Positions 1-5,077 of a DNA stretch of 5,191 bases are shown here, piece after piece. Made by a program: the position numbers and the translations under genes. The stretch spans positions 1-5,191 of the forward strand of contig QIGM01000240.1 in assembly GCA_003230795.1 (NCBI GenBank), read 5' to 3'. Each line of letters opens with the position of its first letter. Positions within the stretch are counted from its first letter, which is position 1. This stretch comes from a bacterium. GTDB taxonomy: Bacteria > Bdellovibrionota_C > UBA2361 > SZUA-149. The notes below the pieces were generated by a model. That model worked only from the letters and a program-made list of their open reading frames with translations, did no database searches and was not told the origin of the DNA.

Positions 1-141
1 ATCGACGTCCATGCGGCCAAAGCCTGGGACTTCGACGGAACGACTGGCGATTGCTGTGCCGTCTTGGGCGTAGCTCTGAATAGTAAAGCTCTTGGCTGTA
101 TCAGCGAGATTGACGATGGTGAGCCAGTTCGCGACAACATT
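1..141 (-). repeat. C-terminal beta-rich module, copy B (residues 1499-1545, cut by the window edge)
   Basis: NWLTIVNLADTAKSF, SYAQDGTAIASRSVEVPG and RMDVD repeat the plan of copy A: 10 identical residues in 44 aligned positions without gaps (N, V, N, Y, D, G, R, V, P, D) and mostly conservative changes elsewhere. The bridge 1460-1498 (142-258) includes EFAFGIPLSNASFGD and NTFQPSLNPSE. The module is truncated by the window, so further copies may follow. Confidence 0.65.
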
Positions 142-3100
142 GGCGCGTTCGCTCGGGTTCAGGCTTGGCTGGAAGGTATTAAAGCTTACGGCGGTATCTC
201 CGAAACTAGCGTTACTGAGAGGAATGCCAAATGCGAACTCGTAACTACCGACTGCTGCGCCTGCCCTGTAGTATGAGATGCGGCCGTCGATGATGCCTTC
301 AAACTCTAGCTTCACGATTCCGTATGAATTCGCGACAAACCCGGGTAGCTCATTGAGTATAAGGTCGAATTGACTCATTGCAGGCACGTCGATAGTGCGC
401 ATATCGGCAAGTGAGCCGTCGATTGAGTAGAAGAACACCCGAATCTCTCTATCGTATGGGTTGGGGTTAACCAATTCGACGATGTTCGTCATATTGAGGA
501 AACTGTTCCAGAGCGTGTAAATTGGGCTCGTTAAGCTTGGGATGAAGCTGCCGGCGTCAAAAGGATCGGTTCCGCCAGCAAGTTCGTCTTCGTCTGAGAC
601 TCCGTCACCGTCGCTATCAAGTGATTCGTCTTCTTCTCCGCCTTCCTCTACAGGCTCCCCGGCTTCTGGCTCGTCTTCGCTTACCTGAACACGAAAACGT
701 TCGGTGCTTGTCGTGATGCCATCACTTACTTCTACCTCAATAGTAAACATACCGCGGTAGTTGGCAGTTGGAGAGACAAGGAGTGTTTTGTCTTGAAGCT
801 GCAACTCGGCAGGGGCGTTTCCAGGGTTCTGAACGTCGAAGAGAAAACGTGGGTCTTGGTAGTAACGCGTGTCGAGTGTTCCAAGTAGGCTGCTTGCCTG
901 TAGAGTTCCGCCCCACTGGTAGAAACGTCCATCTGGCATGATAATGTAGAAACGCTCTCCGTTATCTCCAACAATCCACTTTTCGTTTAGTCCTAGTGAG
1001 TTCGTAAAATAACTACGCTTAAAATAGAAATTGTGCTCGGCATCTAAATCGTATGCTTTTGTGTCTCTTTCGAGGATACTCGCAGCATAGGTTAGAGTGT
1101 CTAGATCTGAATCGCTCGCGCTGACTGTTCTGCTAAAAGCAGTTGACGTTTCAACGTCGGCAATTTCATCAATACTTGGCGCAGCGTTTGTGACAGTTAG
1201 AATGAACTCATCACTTACTTCTTCAATACCGTCCGAAACATACAAAGTAACCTTAGAAGTTCCGGCGTAGTTCGCAGGCGGAGTGATGACTATGTTTGAA
1301 CCTTCGGTTCTGACCGTGAGAGAGAGTGGGGCCACTACGTCTACAAAGAGTGAAGGCGAGGTGTGGTAATCTGCGTTTAGAGTTCCCAGAAGCGTGCTCG
1401 TTTCTAGTGAACCTCTCCAAAGGTAGAACTTTCCGTTAGGAAGTATTGCAAACCAGTCTAGACCATTGTTTCCCCGCAACCAGCGCTCTCCTAAGAGTGC
1501 GAAGTCTTCCGGGCGACTGTCATCGACGACGAAGCCATAGCTCTGGTCAAGCTGGTAGGCGAGGCCACGAGGGTCATCAAGCTCTGTTACATAACTCAAG
1601 GTATCGCCATCAGCGTCACTAGCGCTGACGGGAACGATTATCACAGGTAAGGTGTGAGACACTTCTACATCTTCAAGCTCTTCAATCACTGGCGCACGGT
1701 TTTGAACGCTGACGGTGAACGTCTGAGAGGTGTGCAGAAAGCCATCATTTGCAAGAACTTCAATCTCAAACGAGCCGACAAAATCAGCTTCAGGCTGCAC
1801 GCTTAGCGTCGTGCCATTTAACGAGATGGTGTGAAGACCTACATCATCGCCAGCCTCTCTCACGAGGAGAACAGAGAGATCCACCGTGTCTCCGTCGTTG
1901 TCTGATACTTGAAGCTCTAGCTCAAATGAGCTGTCTTGCGCCGACACGAACACATCCTCGATGGACGCAAGGGTTGGAGCATCGTTGTTTGCGGTGACCG
2001 TAAACGTTTGTGTGATGCTAGTAACACCGTCGCTAGCGCTTACTTCTACGTCAAATGAGCCATAGAAGCCTACATCGACGCTGATAACTACGTTTCCGTT
2101 GTTCATCACCACGCTATTGTTTGCAGTAGGGGATGAGACGTTTATCAACTTATCCGGGTTACTGTGGAATGAAGCGTCGAGGGTGCTCACAAGGAGACTG
2201 CTCTCGATAGCTCCCGCCCAACGATAGAGCGCACCGGAAGGCAAGATTATGTACCAATTCGCACCAGCATTGCCACGAATCCATTTTTCATCCAGTCCAG
2301 CAGAGTCTTCAAACCAACTCGTGAAGTAGTAGAAATTGTGTGCTTGATCTAGTTGGAAGGCGGTTGCGCTGAGGTCTAGGAGTCGCGCAGTGAGGGTGAG
2401 GCCTTCGTCGTCAGCGTCAAAAACAGCGACAGGAACACTCCGAGTTCGTTCGCTTCGAGCGAAGGATTGATTCGCAATGTCGTTCATCGTTGGCGCTTGA
2501 TTGGTAACGGTGACATCAAATGTATCAGTCGCACTGCCGATGCCGTCACTTACGGTAACCCTTACGCTGAAGGTGCCGGTAAAACCGTCGGCTCGAGTTA
2601 TTCTCAGTGTGTTGCTGCTGAACGCTAGCTGGTGTCCGTCTGGATTGTTCTCTGGAGTGATAACCTCAGCCGAGTAACTTAGTGTGTCTCCGTCAGCATC
2701 GGTCGCAATTACATCGATTTCAGTCGGGCTGGCCGAGTGAGCTACGCTTATGTCGGCGATAGCCTGAAGAACCGGAACGCCATTGGTTACGTTGACAGTG
2801 AAGGTTCGCGAGGAAGAACGGTTTTCGTTGTCTGTAACGCTCACCTGGACCTGAAAGCTTCCAACAAAACCTTGGTCTGGATCAATTGTGAGCGTTGATC
2901 CACTAATGCTTAATGTTGCGGAAGTAGCTGAGGGCTCTGCCTCAATGAGAAGGTCAGGGTTCTCGCTGGTCTCAACGCCTAGATCTTCAACGAAAGCAAA
3001 AGCGTTTCCGCCAACGAATTTTTTCAGCTCCCCTGAAGGGAATAAGGCGAACCATTCGCCTGTAGTAGTGGCCTTAATCCACTTCTCGTTTTCAGAGAAG

Positions 3101-4635
3101 AGATTTGTGTAGGCAACTTCTTCAAAACCAAACTGTTGATCGAGTGAGAATTGGCTTGAGCCACTTGCAAGCACTTCTGCCGAGTAGGTGAAGGGATCTC
3201 CTTCGGTGTCAGAGCCAACTAACGTTACGTCAATTGTGTCTGTTTCATGCGACATGCTTTGATCGGCGATTGCTGCCAAAGCTGGTGGTGCGTTGAGACC
3301 TGTAAGTGCGAGATTCGCATTAACCATACCGCCGGTGACTGTTTTACCCGCGAGGCTCGCTATCGGGCGAGTGGTGCCTAGTAGCTGGTCTTTTAGTTGG
3401 CTTGTGGTGAGATCGCTCAGATGACTAAGCACCAGTGCCGCCACTCCGGATACATGAGGAGTAGCCATGGAAGTTCCACTGATAGTGTTGTAACCGGTTG
3501 GATAGGTGCTGAGGATTGAGACGCCCGGCGCTCCAAGATCTACTGTGGTCGCACCGTAGTTTGAGAAACTCGCAAGTCCGCCGGTCTTGCTCACCGCGGC
3601 GACTGAAATAACATTCGAATTTGTGTAGTTGGCCGGGTAACTTGGAGATGAGTCGTTATTTTTTCCATCATTCCCTGCGGCAGCGACGAAGAGAATACCA
3701 GCGTCGTTCGCTCGCTCTATCGCCTGGTAGAGCGCTGTGGAGTAACCGCCGCCGCCCCAGGAGTTACTGAGAACCTTTATATTAACGCCACGATTTTTCA
3801 TGGACACCGCGTAATCGATTGCACGAATCGCTCCCGTGATGCTGCCCGAACCGGAGGCTGTGAGAAACTTTAGCGCCATCAACTTCACGTTCCAGTTCAC
3901 TCCAACGACTCCGGTGCCGTTGTTCCCCTTTGCGCCAATCGTTCCAGCGCAATGTGTGCCGTGAGAGTGGTCATCGAAGGCATTGCCCGTGTTGGAATTA
4001 CCGTTCCAACCGTAGACATCGTCAACGTAACCGTTGCCGTCATCATCAATGCCGTTGCCTGCGATTTCACCTGAGTTCTGCCACATGTTTGCGGCAAGGT
4101 CTGGGTGATCCCAAGCAATGCCAGTATCGACCACTCCGACAACGATGTCGGAGTCGCCCGTAGTAGTGTCCCATGCTTGAGGAGCATCGATATCAAAGTC
4201 TTGGTTGCTGGTATTGTTCATTCCCCAAAGCGAAGAATAGGAGGTATCGTTTGGTGTTGTTTCGCTTGTGTGAACGATGTAATCCGGCTCGACGAAATCA
4301 AGTATGCCGAGATCGACTAGGTTCCAGGCGTAATCGACATCAAGGCCTTTGTCGGGAAAAATTGCTAGATAGGCTTCAATAAGAGCGAGCTCGCCATCAG
4401 CTTCAGGAGTTCCGCCAAGTCCAAGAATGATTGCGCTTTTGAGTTGTGCGTCATTGAAATGCTCAAGCCCTGTAGTGCGTGCGCGAAGATTACTTGCCCA
4501 ATTATCTTTAAAACCGATGACGTAGCGATTGGGAACGACTTCGATGTCTTGCGCCTGAGAGCTTGCCGGTGAGGCGAGGGATAGCAGTGCGAGGAGCACG
4601 CCAAGGAGAGATGAGTAGAATAAGCGTTCGAACAT
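1..4635 (-). CDS. Secreted multidomain subtilisin-like serine protease (peptidase S8), 3' end outside the window
   Basis: An open frame of 1545 codons starts at ATG 4635-4633 and leaves the window at base 1 with no stop. An in-frame TAG abuts the ATG, so the protein cannot start further upstream. Seen in order: signal peptide, propeptide, S8 catalytic domain with D170 (VVDTGI), H225 (HGTHCAG), N322 (AAGNDG) and S389 (GTSMATPH), six cadherin/Ig-like repeats, acidic linker with a DSDGDGVSD calcium loop, and a duplicated C-terminal module. Subtilases of this type are exported and cleave proteins outside the cell. With all active-site residues present it should be active. The only cysteine I find is C229, beside the catalytic His, so disulfides are not expected. 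The natural substrate is unknown. It lies downstream of a flagellin gene on the same strand and has its own candidate sigma-54 promoter. Far longer than a minimal subtilisin, it may be surface-anchored, but the deciding C-terminus is missing. Confidence 0.97.
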   Translation of the reverse strand, partial: MFERLFYSSLLGVLLALLSLASPASSQAQDIEVVPNRYVIGFKDNWASNLRARTTGLEHFNDAQLKSAIILGLGGTPEADGELALIEAYLAIFPDKGLDVDYAWNLVDLGILDFVEPDYIVHTSETTPNDTSYSSLWGMNNTSNQDFDIDAPQAWDTTTGDSDIVVGVVDTGIAWDHPDLAANMWQNSGEIAGNGIDDDGNGYVDDVYGWNGNSNTGNAFDDHSHGTHCAGTIGAKGNNGTGVVGVNWNVKLMALKFLTASGSGSITGAIRAIDYAVSMKNRGVNIKVLSNSWGGGGYSTALYQAIERANDAGILFVAAAGNDGKNNDSSPSYPANYTNSNVISVAAVSKTGGLASFSNYGATTVDLGAPGVSILSTYPTGYNTISGTSMATPHVSGVAALVLSHLSDLTTSQLKDQLLGTTRPIASLAGKTVTGGMVNANLALTGLNAPPALAAIADQSMSHETDTIDVTLVGSDTEGDPFTYSAEVLASGSSQFSLDQQFGFEEVAYTNLFSENEKWIKATTTGEWFALFPSGELKKFVGGNAFAFVEDLGVETSENPDLLIEAEPSATSATLSISGSTLTIDPDQGFVGSFQVQVSVTDNENRSSSRTFTVNVTNGVPVLQAIADISVAHSASPTEIDVIATDADGDTLSYSAEVITPENNPDGHQLAFSSNTLRITRADGFTGTFSVRVTVSDGIGSATDTFDVTVTNQAPTMNDIANQSFARSERTRSVPVAVFDADDEGLTLTARLLDLSATAFQLDQAHNFYYFTSWFEDSAGLDEKWIRGNAGANWYIILPSGALYRWAGAIESSLLVSTLDASFHSNPDKLINVSSPTANNSVVMNNGNVVISVDVGFYGSFDVEVSASDGVTSITQTFTVTANNDAPTLASIEDVFVSAQDSSFELELQVSDNDGDTVDLSVLLVREAGDDVGLHTISLNGTTLSVQPEADFVGSFEIEVLANDGFLHTSQTFTVSVQNRAPVIEELEDVEVSHTLPVIIVPVSASDADGDTLSYVTELDDPRGLAYQLDQSYGFVVDDSRPEDFALLGERWLRGNNGLDWFAILPNGKFYLWRGSLETSTLLGTLNADYHTSPSLFVDVVAPLSLTVRTEGSNIVITPPANYAGTSKVTLYVSDGIEEVSDEFILTVTNAAPSIDEIADVETSTAFSRTVSASDSDLDTLTYAASILERDTKAYDLDAEHNFYFKRSYFTNSLGLNEKWIVGDNGERFYIIMPDGRFYQWGGTLQASSLLGTLDTRYYQDPRFLFDVQNPGNAPAELQLQDKTLLVSPTANYRGMFTIEVEVSDGITTSTERFRVQVSEDEPEAGEPVEEGGEEDESLDSDGDGVSDEDELAGGTDPFDAGSFIPSLTSPIYTLWNSFLNMTNIVELVNPNPYDREIRVFFYSIDGSLADMRTIDVPAMSQFDLILNELPGFVANSYGIVKLEFEGIIDGRISYYRAGAAVGSYEFAFGIPLSNASFGDTAVSFNTFQPSLNPSERANVVANWLTIVNLADTAKSFTIQSYAQDGTAIASRSVEVPGFGRMDVD
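259..513 (-). repeat. C-terminal beta-rich module, copy A (about residues 1375-1459)
   Basis: The core 1382-1425 (MTNIVELVNPNPYD and YSIDGSLADMRTIDVPA are key stretches) aligns without gaps to residues 1501-1544 of the second copy. The pattern N-hydrophobic-hydrophobic, VN, Y..DG, R, VP and FDL suggests one beta-sandwich domain. After the core, copy A continues with GIVKLEFEG and RISYYRAG (to 1459). The family is not recognised. Position after the calcium loop suggests a role in anchoring or secretion, which is inference. Confidence 0.7.
553..681 (-). other. Acidic linker and thrombospondin type 3-like calcium loop (residues 1319-1361)
   Basis: Residues 1319-1338 are dominated by Glu, Asp, Pro and Gly, a flexible acidic linker. 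It is followed by DSDGDGVSDEDELAGGTDP (1340-1358), the classic bacterial thrombospondin type 3 pattern with D1340, D1342, D1344 and D1348 spaced to bind calcium and the usual GTDP end. Such loops often separate an N-terminal functional part from a C-terminal cell-surface or secretion region. Only one clear copy is present here. Confidence 0.85.
832..1056 (-). repeat. Inserted aromatic module, copy 4, residues 1194-1268
   Basis: This is a 75-residue segment inside Ig-like unit 6, the last unit. Key stretches are YDLDAEHNFYF, GLNEKWIVGDNG, FYIIMPDGRFYQWGG, SSLLGTLDTRYY and FLFDV. It shares HNFY and GLxEKWI with copy 2, and SxLLGTL with copy 3. Units 5 and 6 are therefore adjacent insert-bearing units, breaking the with/without alternation seen in units 1-4. 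Confidence 0.82.
1336..1560 (-). repeat. Inserted aromatic module, copy 3, residues 1026-1100
   Basis: This is a 75-residue segment inside Ig-like unit 5, directly after a short DDPRG turn. Key stretches are YQLDQSYGF, GERWLRGNNG, WFAILPNGKFYLWRG, ETSTLLGTL and YHTSPSLFVDV. It has the same length as copies 2 and 4 and keeps the shared Trp (W1052), the LPNG turn and the YxWxG motif. Confidence 0.82.
2137..2361 (-). repeat. Inserted aromatic module, copy 2, residues 759-833
   Basis: This is a 75-residue segment inside Ig-like unit 3. Key stretches are FQLDQAHNFYYF, GLDEKWIRGNAG, WYIILPSGALYRWAG and STLDASFHSNP. It aligns without gaps over its full length to the copies in units 5 and 6. The alternation of hydrophobic and aromatic residues around a P-x-G turn suggests a small all-beta fold. 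This structural reading is inference. Confidence 0.82.
2938..3153 (-). repeat. Inserted aromatic module, copy 1 (divergent), residues 495-566
   Basis: A 72-residue segment splits Ig-like unit 1 between the TYSAEV strand and the later LTIDP strand. It keeps SLDQ near the start, then EKWIK, WFALFPSG and ENPDLLIE. It has lost the YxWxG motif (here KKFVGG), the GNxG turn (here ATTTG) and the SxLLGTL segment. It is the most diverged of four copies and three residues shorter. Family and function are not recognised. Confidence 0.75.
3298..4239 (-). other. Peptidase S8 catalytic domain (about residues 133-446)
   Basis: Triad and oxyanion residues are all visible: D170 in VVGVVDTGI, H225 in HSHGTHCAG, N322 in VAAAGNDG and S389 in SGTSMATPHVSG. 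Between Asp and His lies NGIDDDGNGYVDD (194-206), an insertion seen in many bacterial subtilases. Its spacing D197-x-D199-x-N201-G-x-V-D205 copies an EF-hand/dockerin-type calcium loop. NSWGGGGYS (291-299) would form the substrate-binding edge, and APG (369-371) precedes the Ser loop. The domain is about 314 residues, near the usual size. It ends with the characteristic helical region GGMVNANLAL (435-444), directly followed by the first Ig-like repeat. Confidence 0.95.
4240..4551 (-). other. Protease propeptide (about residues 29-132)
   Basis: The segment between the signal peptide and the catalytic domain begins with NRYVIGFK (36-43) and ends with DFVEPDYIVHT (113-123). These match the first and last beta strands of inhibitor I9-type subtilase propeptides, which fold the protease, inhibit it and are then cut off. 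The middle part (about 50-105) is helical-looking and does not closely resemble a textbook I9 domain, so the fold is assigned from position and the two end motifs. The cut site is not identifiable; it probably lies around residues 123-135, before SLWGMNN (135-141). Confidence 0.7.
4552..4635 (-). other. Signal peptide of the protease (residues 1-28)
   Basis: The first residues MFER are followed by a hydrophobic core of about 15 residues rich in Leu (around residues 5-20), then a small-residue stretch ASPASSQAQD. Cleavage after A28 (S-Q-A) fits signal peptidase I. The n-region is weakly charged, with one Arg and one Glu, which is less basic than usual. No lipobox Cys is present, so this is not a lipoprotein signal. 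Export through Sec is inferred. The exact cleavage site is uncertain by a few residues. Confidence 0.85.
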
Positions 4636-4650
4636 CTAAAACAACCGTAG
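4636..4650 (-). promoter_or_regulatory. Translation start region of the protease without a clear Shine-Dalgarno
   Basis: Read on the minus strand, the bases before the ATG are CTACGGTTGTTTTAG. The last three form an in-frame TAG directly joined to the start codon, which fixes the start. No AGGAG-like element sits 5-12 bases upstream, and the region is T-rich. Initiation may be weak or rely on an unstructured leader; that is inference. No credible alternative start lies close downstream, since the signal peptide needs this ATG. Confidence 0.6.
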
Positions 4651-4710
4651 GAAAACCGCGTACTAAAAAGTTAGGGATCAAATATCTATCCGAAACTTCA
4701 GGCTAATATT

Positions 4711-4726
4711 TGCAAGATGTCTGCCA
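4711..4726 (-). promoter_or_regulatory. Candidate sigma-54 (RpoN) -24/-12 promoter for the protease gene
   Basis: The minus strand reads TGGCAGACATCTTGCA. The sigma-54 consensus is TGGCACG-N4-TTGCW. All five bases of TGGCA and all of TTGCA match at exactly the required spacing, and the two bases after TGGCA differ. Transcription would start near 4700, giving a leader of about 65 bases before the ATG. RpoN promoters need an upstream activator, typically bound 80-200 bp away, which here falls on the intergenic repeats. No sigma-70 promoter of similar quality was seen in this interval. Confidence 0.55.
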
Positions 4727-4858
4727 CTAGGCTTGTTCAGGTGAATCTGTAAGGATTGGTCATGCTTACGCTTTGTTTACTCTTCATGTGCCCAAGAATT
4801 GGGTAATGCGCTTCCTAGTCCTTCAGTCTTTCTGCGGTTTTCTTCATAGGGGAACCCT

Positions 4859-4900
4859 GGATCCAAGGATGGGGATCCAAGGATGGGGATCCAAGGATGG
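4859..4900. repeat. Three perfect tandem copies of a 14-bp repeat
   Basis: GGATCCAAGGATGG occurs three times head to tail with no mismatch, at 4859-4872, 4873-4886 and 4887-4900. Each copy holds the palindrome GGATCC and the small inverted pair CCA-AGGA-TGG. The last two Gs belong also to the neighbouring hairpin. The unit length is not a multiple of three and no gene crosses here convincingly. It could be an activator-binding array, a slippage-prone microsatellite or part of a dispersed intergenic repeat. Confidence 0.9.
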
Positions 4901-4920
4901 GACTGTTGAAAAACAGTCCC
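4899..4920. repeat. Perfect 9-bp hairpin with GAAA loop next to the tandem repeats
   Basis: GGGACTGTT (4899-4907) and AACAGTCCC (4912-4920) are exact inverse complements around the loop GAAA (4908-4911). Read as plus-strand RNA the loop is of GNRA type. No T-run follows on either strand, so a standard intrinsic terminator is unlikely, although it lies 158 bp past the flagellin stop. A 6-bp inverted pair, AGGGGA (4848-4853) and TCCCCT (4917-4922), brackets the repeats and hairpin together as a 75-bp block. Confidence 0.8.
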
Positions 4921-4946
4921 CTTACAAGGTAGAAACTCTTATCCTA

Positions 4947-4965
4947 GCTTTAATCAAGTTAAAGC
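4947..4965. repeat. Small 7-bp inverted repeat
   Basis: GCTTTAA (4947-4953) and TTAAAGC (4959-4965) are exact inverse complements around a 5-base loop. It is AT-rich and lacks a T-tract on either side. It could be a weak hairpin in the flagellin 3' untranslated region or an operator-like site. Function is unknown. Confidence 0.5.
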
Positions 4966-5077
4966 CCATTTAGATTCTAACTTAAACGAGCAACGAGTTT
5001 CTCAGACGAATCTAACTAGCGATACAATGCCGCACCGGAATCGCTTATTTTGCTCAGTTGGCTTGGAGTCTTTTTTG

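Larger units (their letters stand above)
682..3294 (-). repeat. Array of six cadherin/Ig-like repeats (residues 448-1318)
   Basis: Six units share one plan: a start like (N)xAPxxxxIxD, then a (S/T)DxDGDxLxY-type strand, then a strand like LxIxPxxxFxGxFxVxVxVSDG, ending TFTVxVTN. Unit spans: 448-618 (2782-3294), 619-712 (2500-2781), 713-884 (1984-2499), 885-979 (1699-1983), 980-1150 (1186-1698) and 1151-1318 (682-1185). Units 2 and 4 are about 95 residues, the expected size of a bacterial cadherin-like/Ig domain. Units 1, 3, 5 and 6 are about 170 residues because each carries an inserted module. Acidic DADGD motifs suggest calcium at the domain junctions. Codons for equivalent motifs differ between units, so the repetition is in protein, not in near-identical DNA, which argues for old duplication. 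Confidence 0.88.
4636..5077. other. Intergenic region between flagellin and protease genes
   Basis: This 442-bp stretch has no convincing coding sequence on either strand. It holds the candidate sigma-54 promoter (4711-4726), the 14-bp tandem repeats (4859-4900), the GAAA hairpin (4899-4920) and the small inverted repeat (4947-4965). A looser inverted pair, TTAGATTC (4970-4977) and GAATCTAA (5008-5015), is 30 bases apart. I see nothing definite in 5016-5077, and no terminator with a T-run directly after the flagellin stop. Confidence 0.75.

Noticed and set aside
732..3218. Other short frames inside the repeat array on both strands
   Set aside because: All are contained in the 1545-codon frame, lack ribosome binding sites and show no domain features.
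3897..4196. 99-codon minus-strand frame overlapping the catalytic domain, and the 77- and 71-codon plus-strand frames beside it
   Set aside because: They are shadows of the S8 domain, whose frame carries all catalytic motifs in order; the shadow peptides are low in recognisable structure.
1..4635. Possible frameshift or pseudogene in such a long gene
   Set aside because: I translated the whole span: no stop or frame change occurs, and domain motifs stay in one frame from signal peptide to the window edge.
4690..4714. Sigma-70 promoter with TTGCAA as -35
   Set aside because: No acceptable -10 box lies 16-18 bases downstream, and the same bases fit a sigma-54 element much better.
4815..4847. 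Minus-strand 10-residue frame MKKTAERLKD upstream of the protease
   Set aside because: It has no Shine-Dalgarno, is very short, and lies upstream of the predicted sigma-54 start, so it would not be in the protease leader.
4859..4900. Tandem repeats as a CRISPR array
   Set aside because: The copies are head to tail with no spacers, the unit is only 14 bp, and no cas genes are nearby.
4899..4920. Hairpin as intrinsic terminator of flagellin
   Set aside because: The stem is good, but no T-run follows on the minus strand (ATCCTTGG follows) nor on the plus strand.
4773..4973. 66-codon plus-strand frame across the intergenic repeats
   Set aside because: It starts at TTG without a ribosome binding site, reads through the 14-bp tandem repeats and hairpin, and the peptide resembles nothing I recognise.
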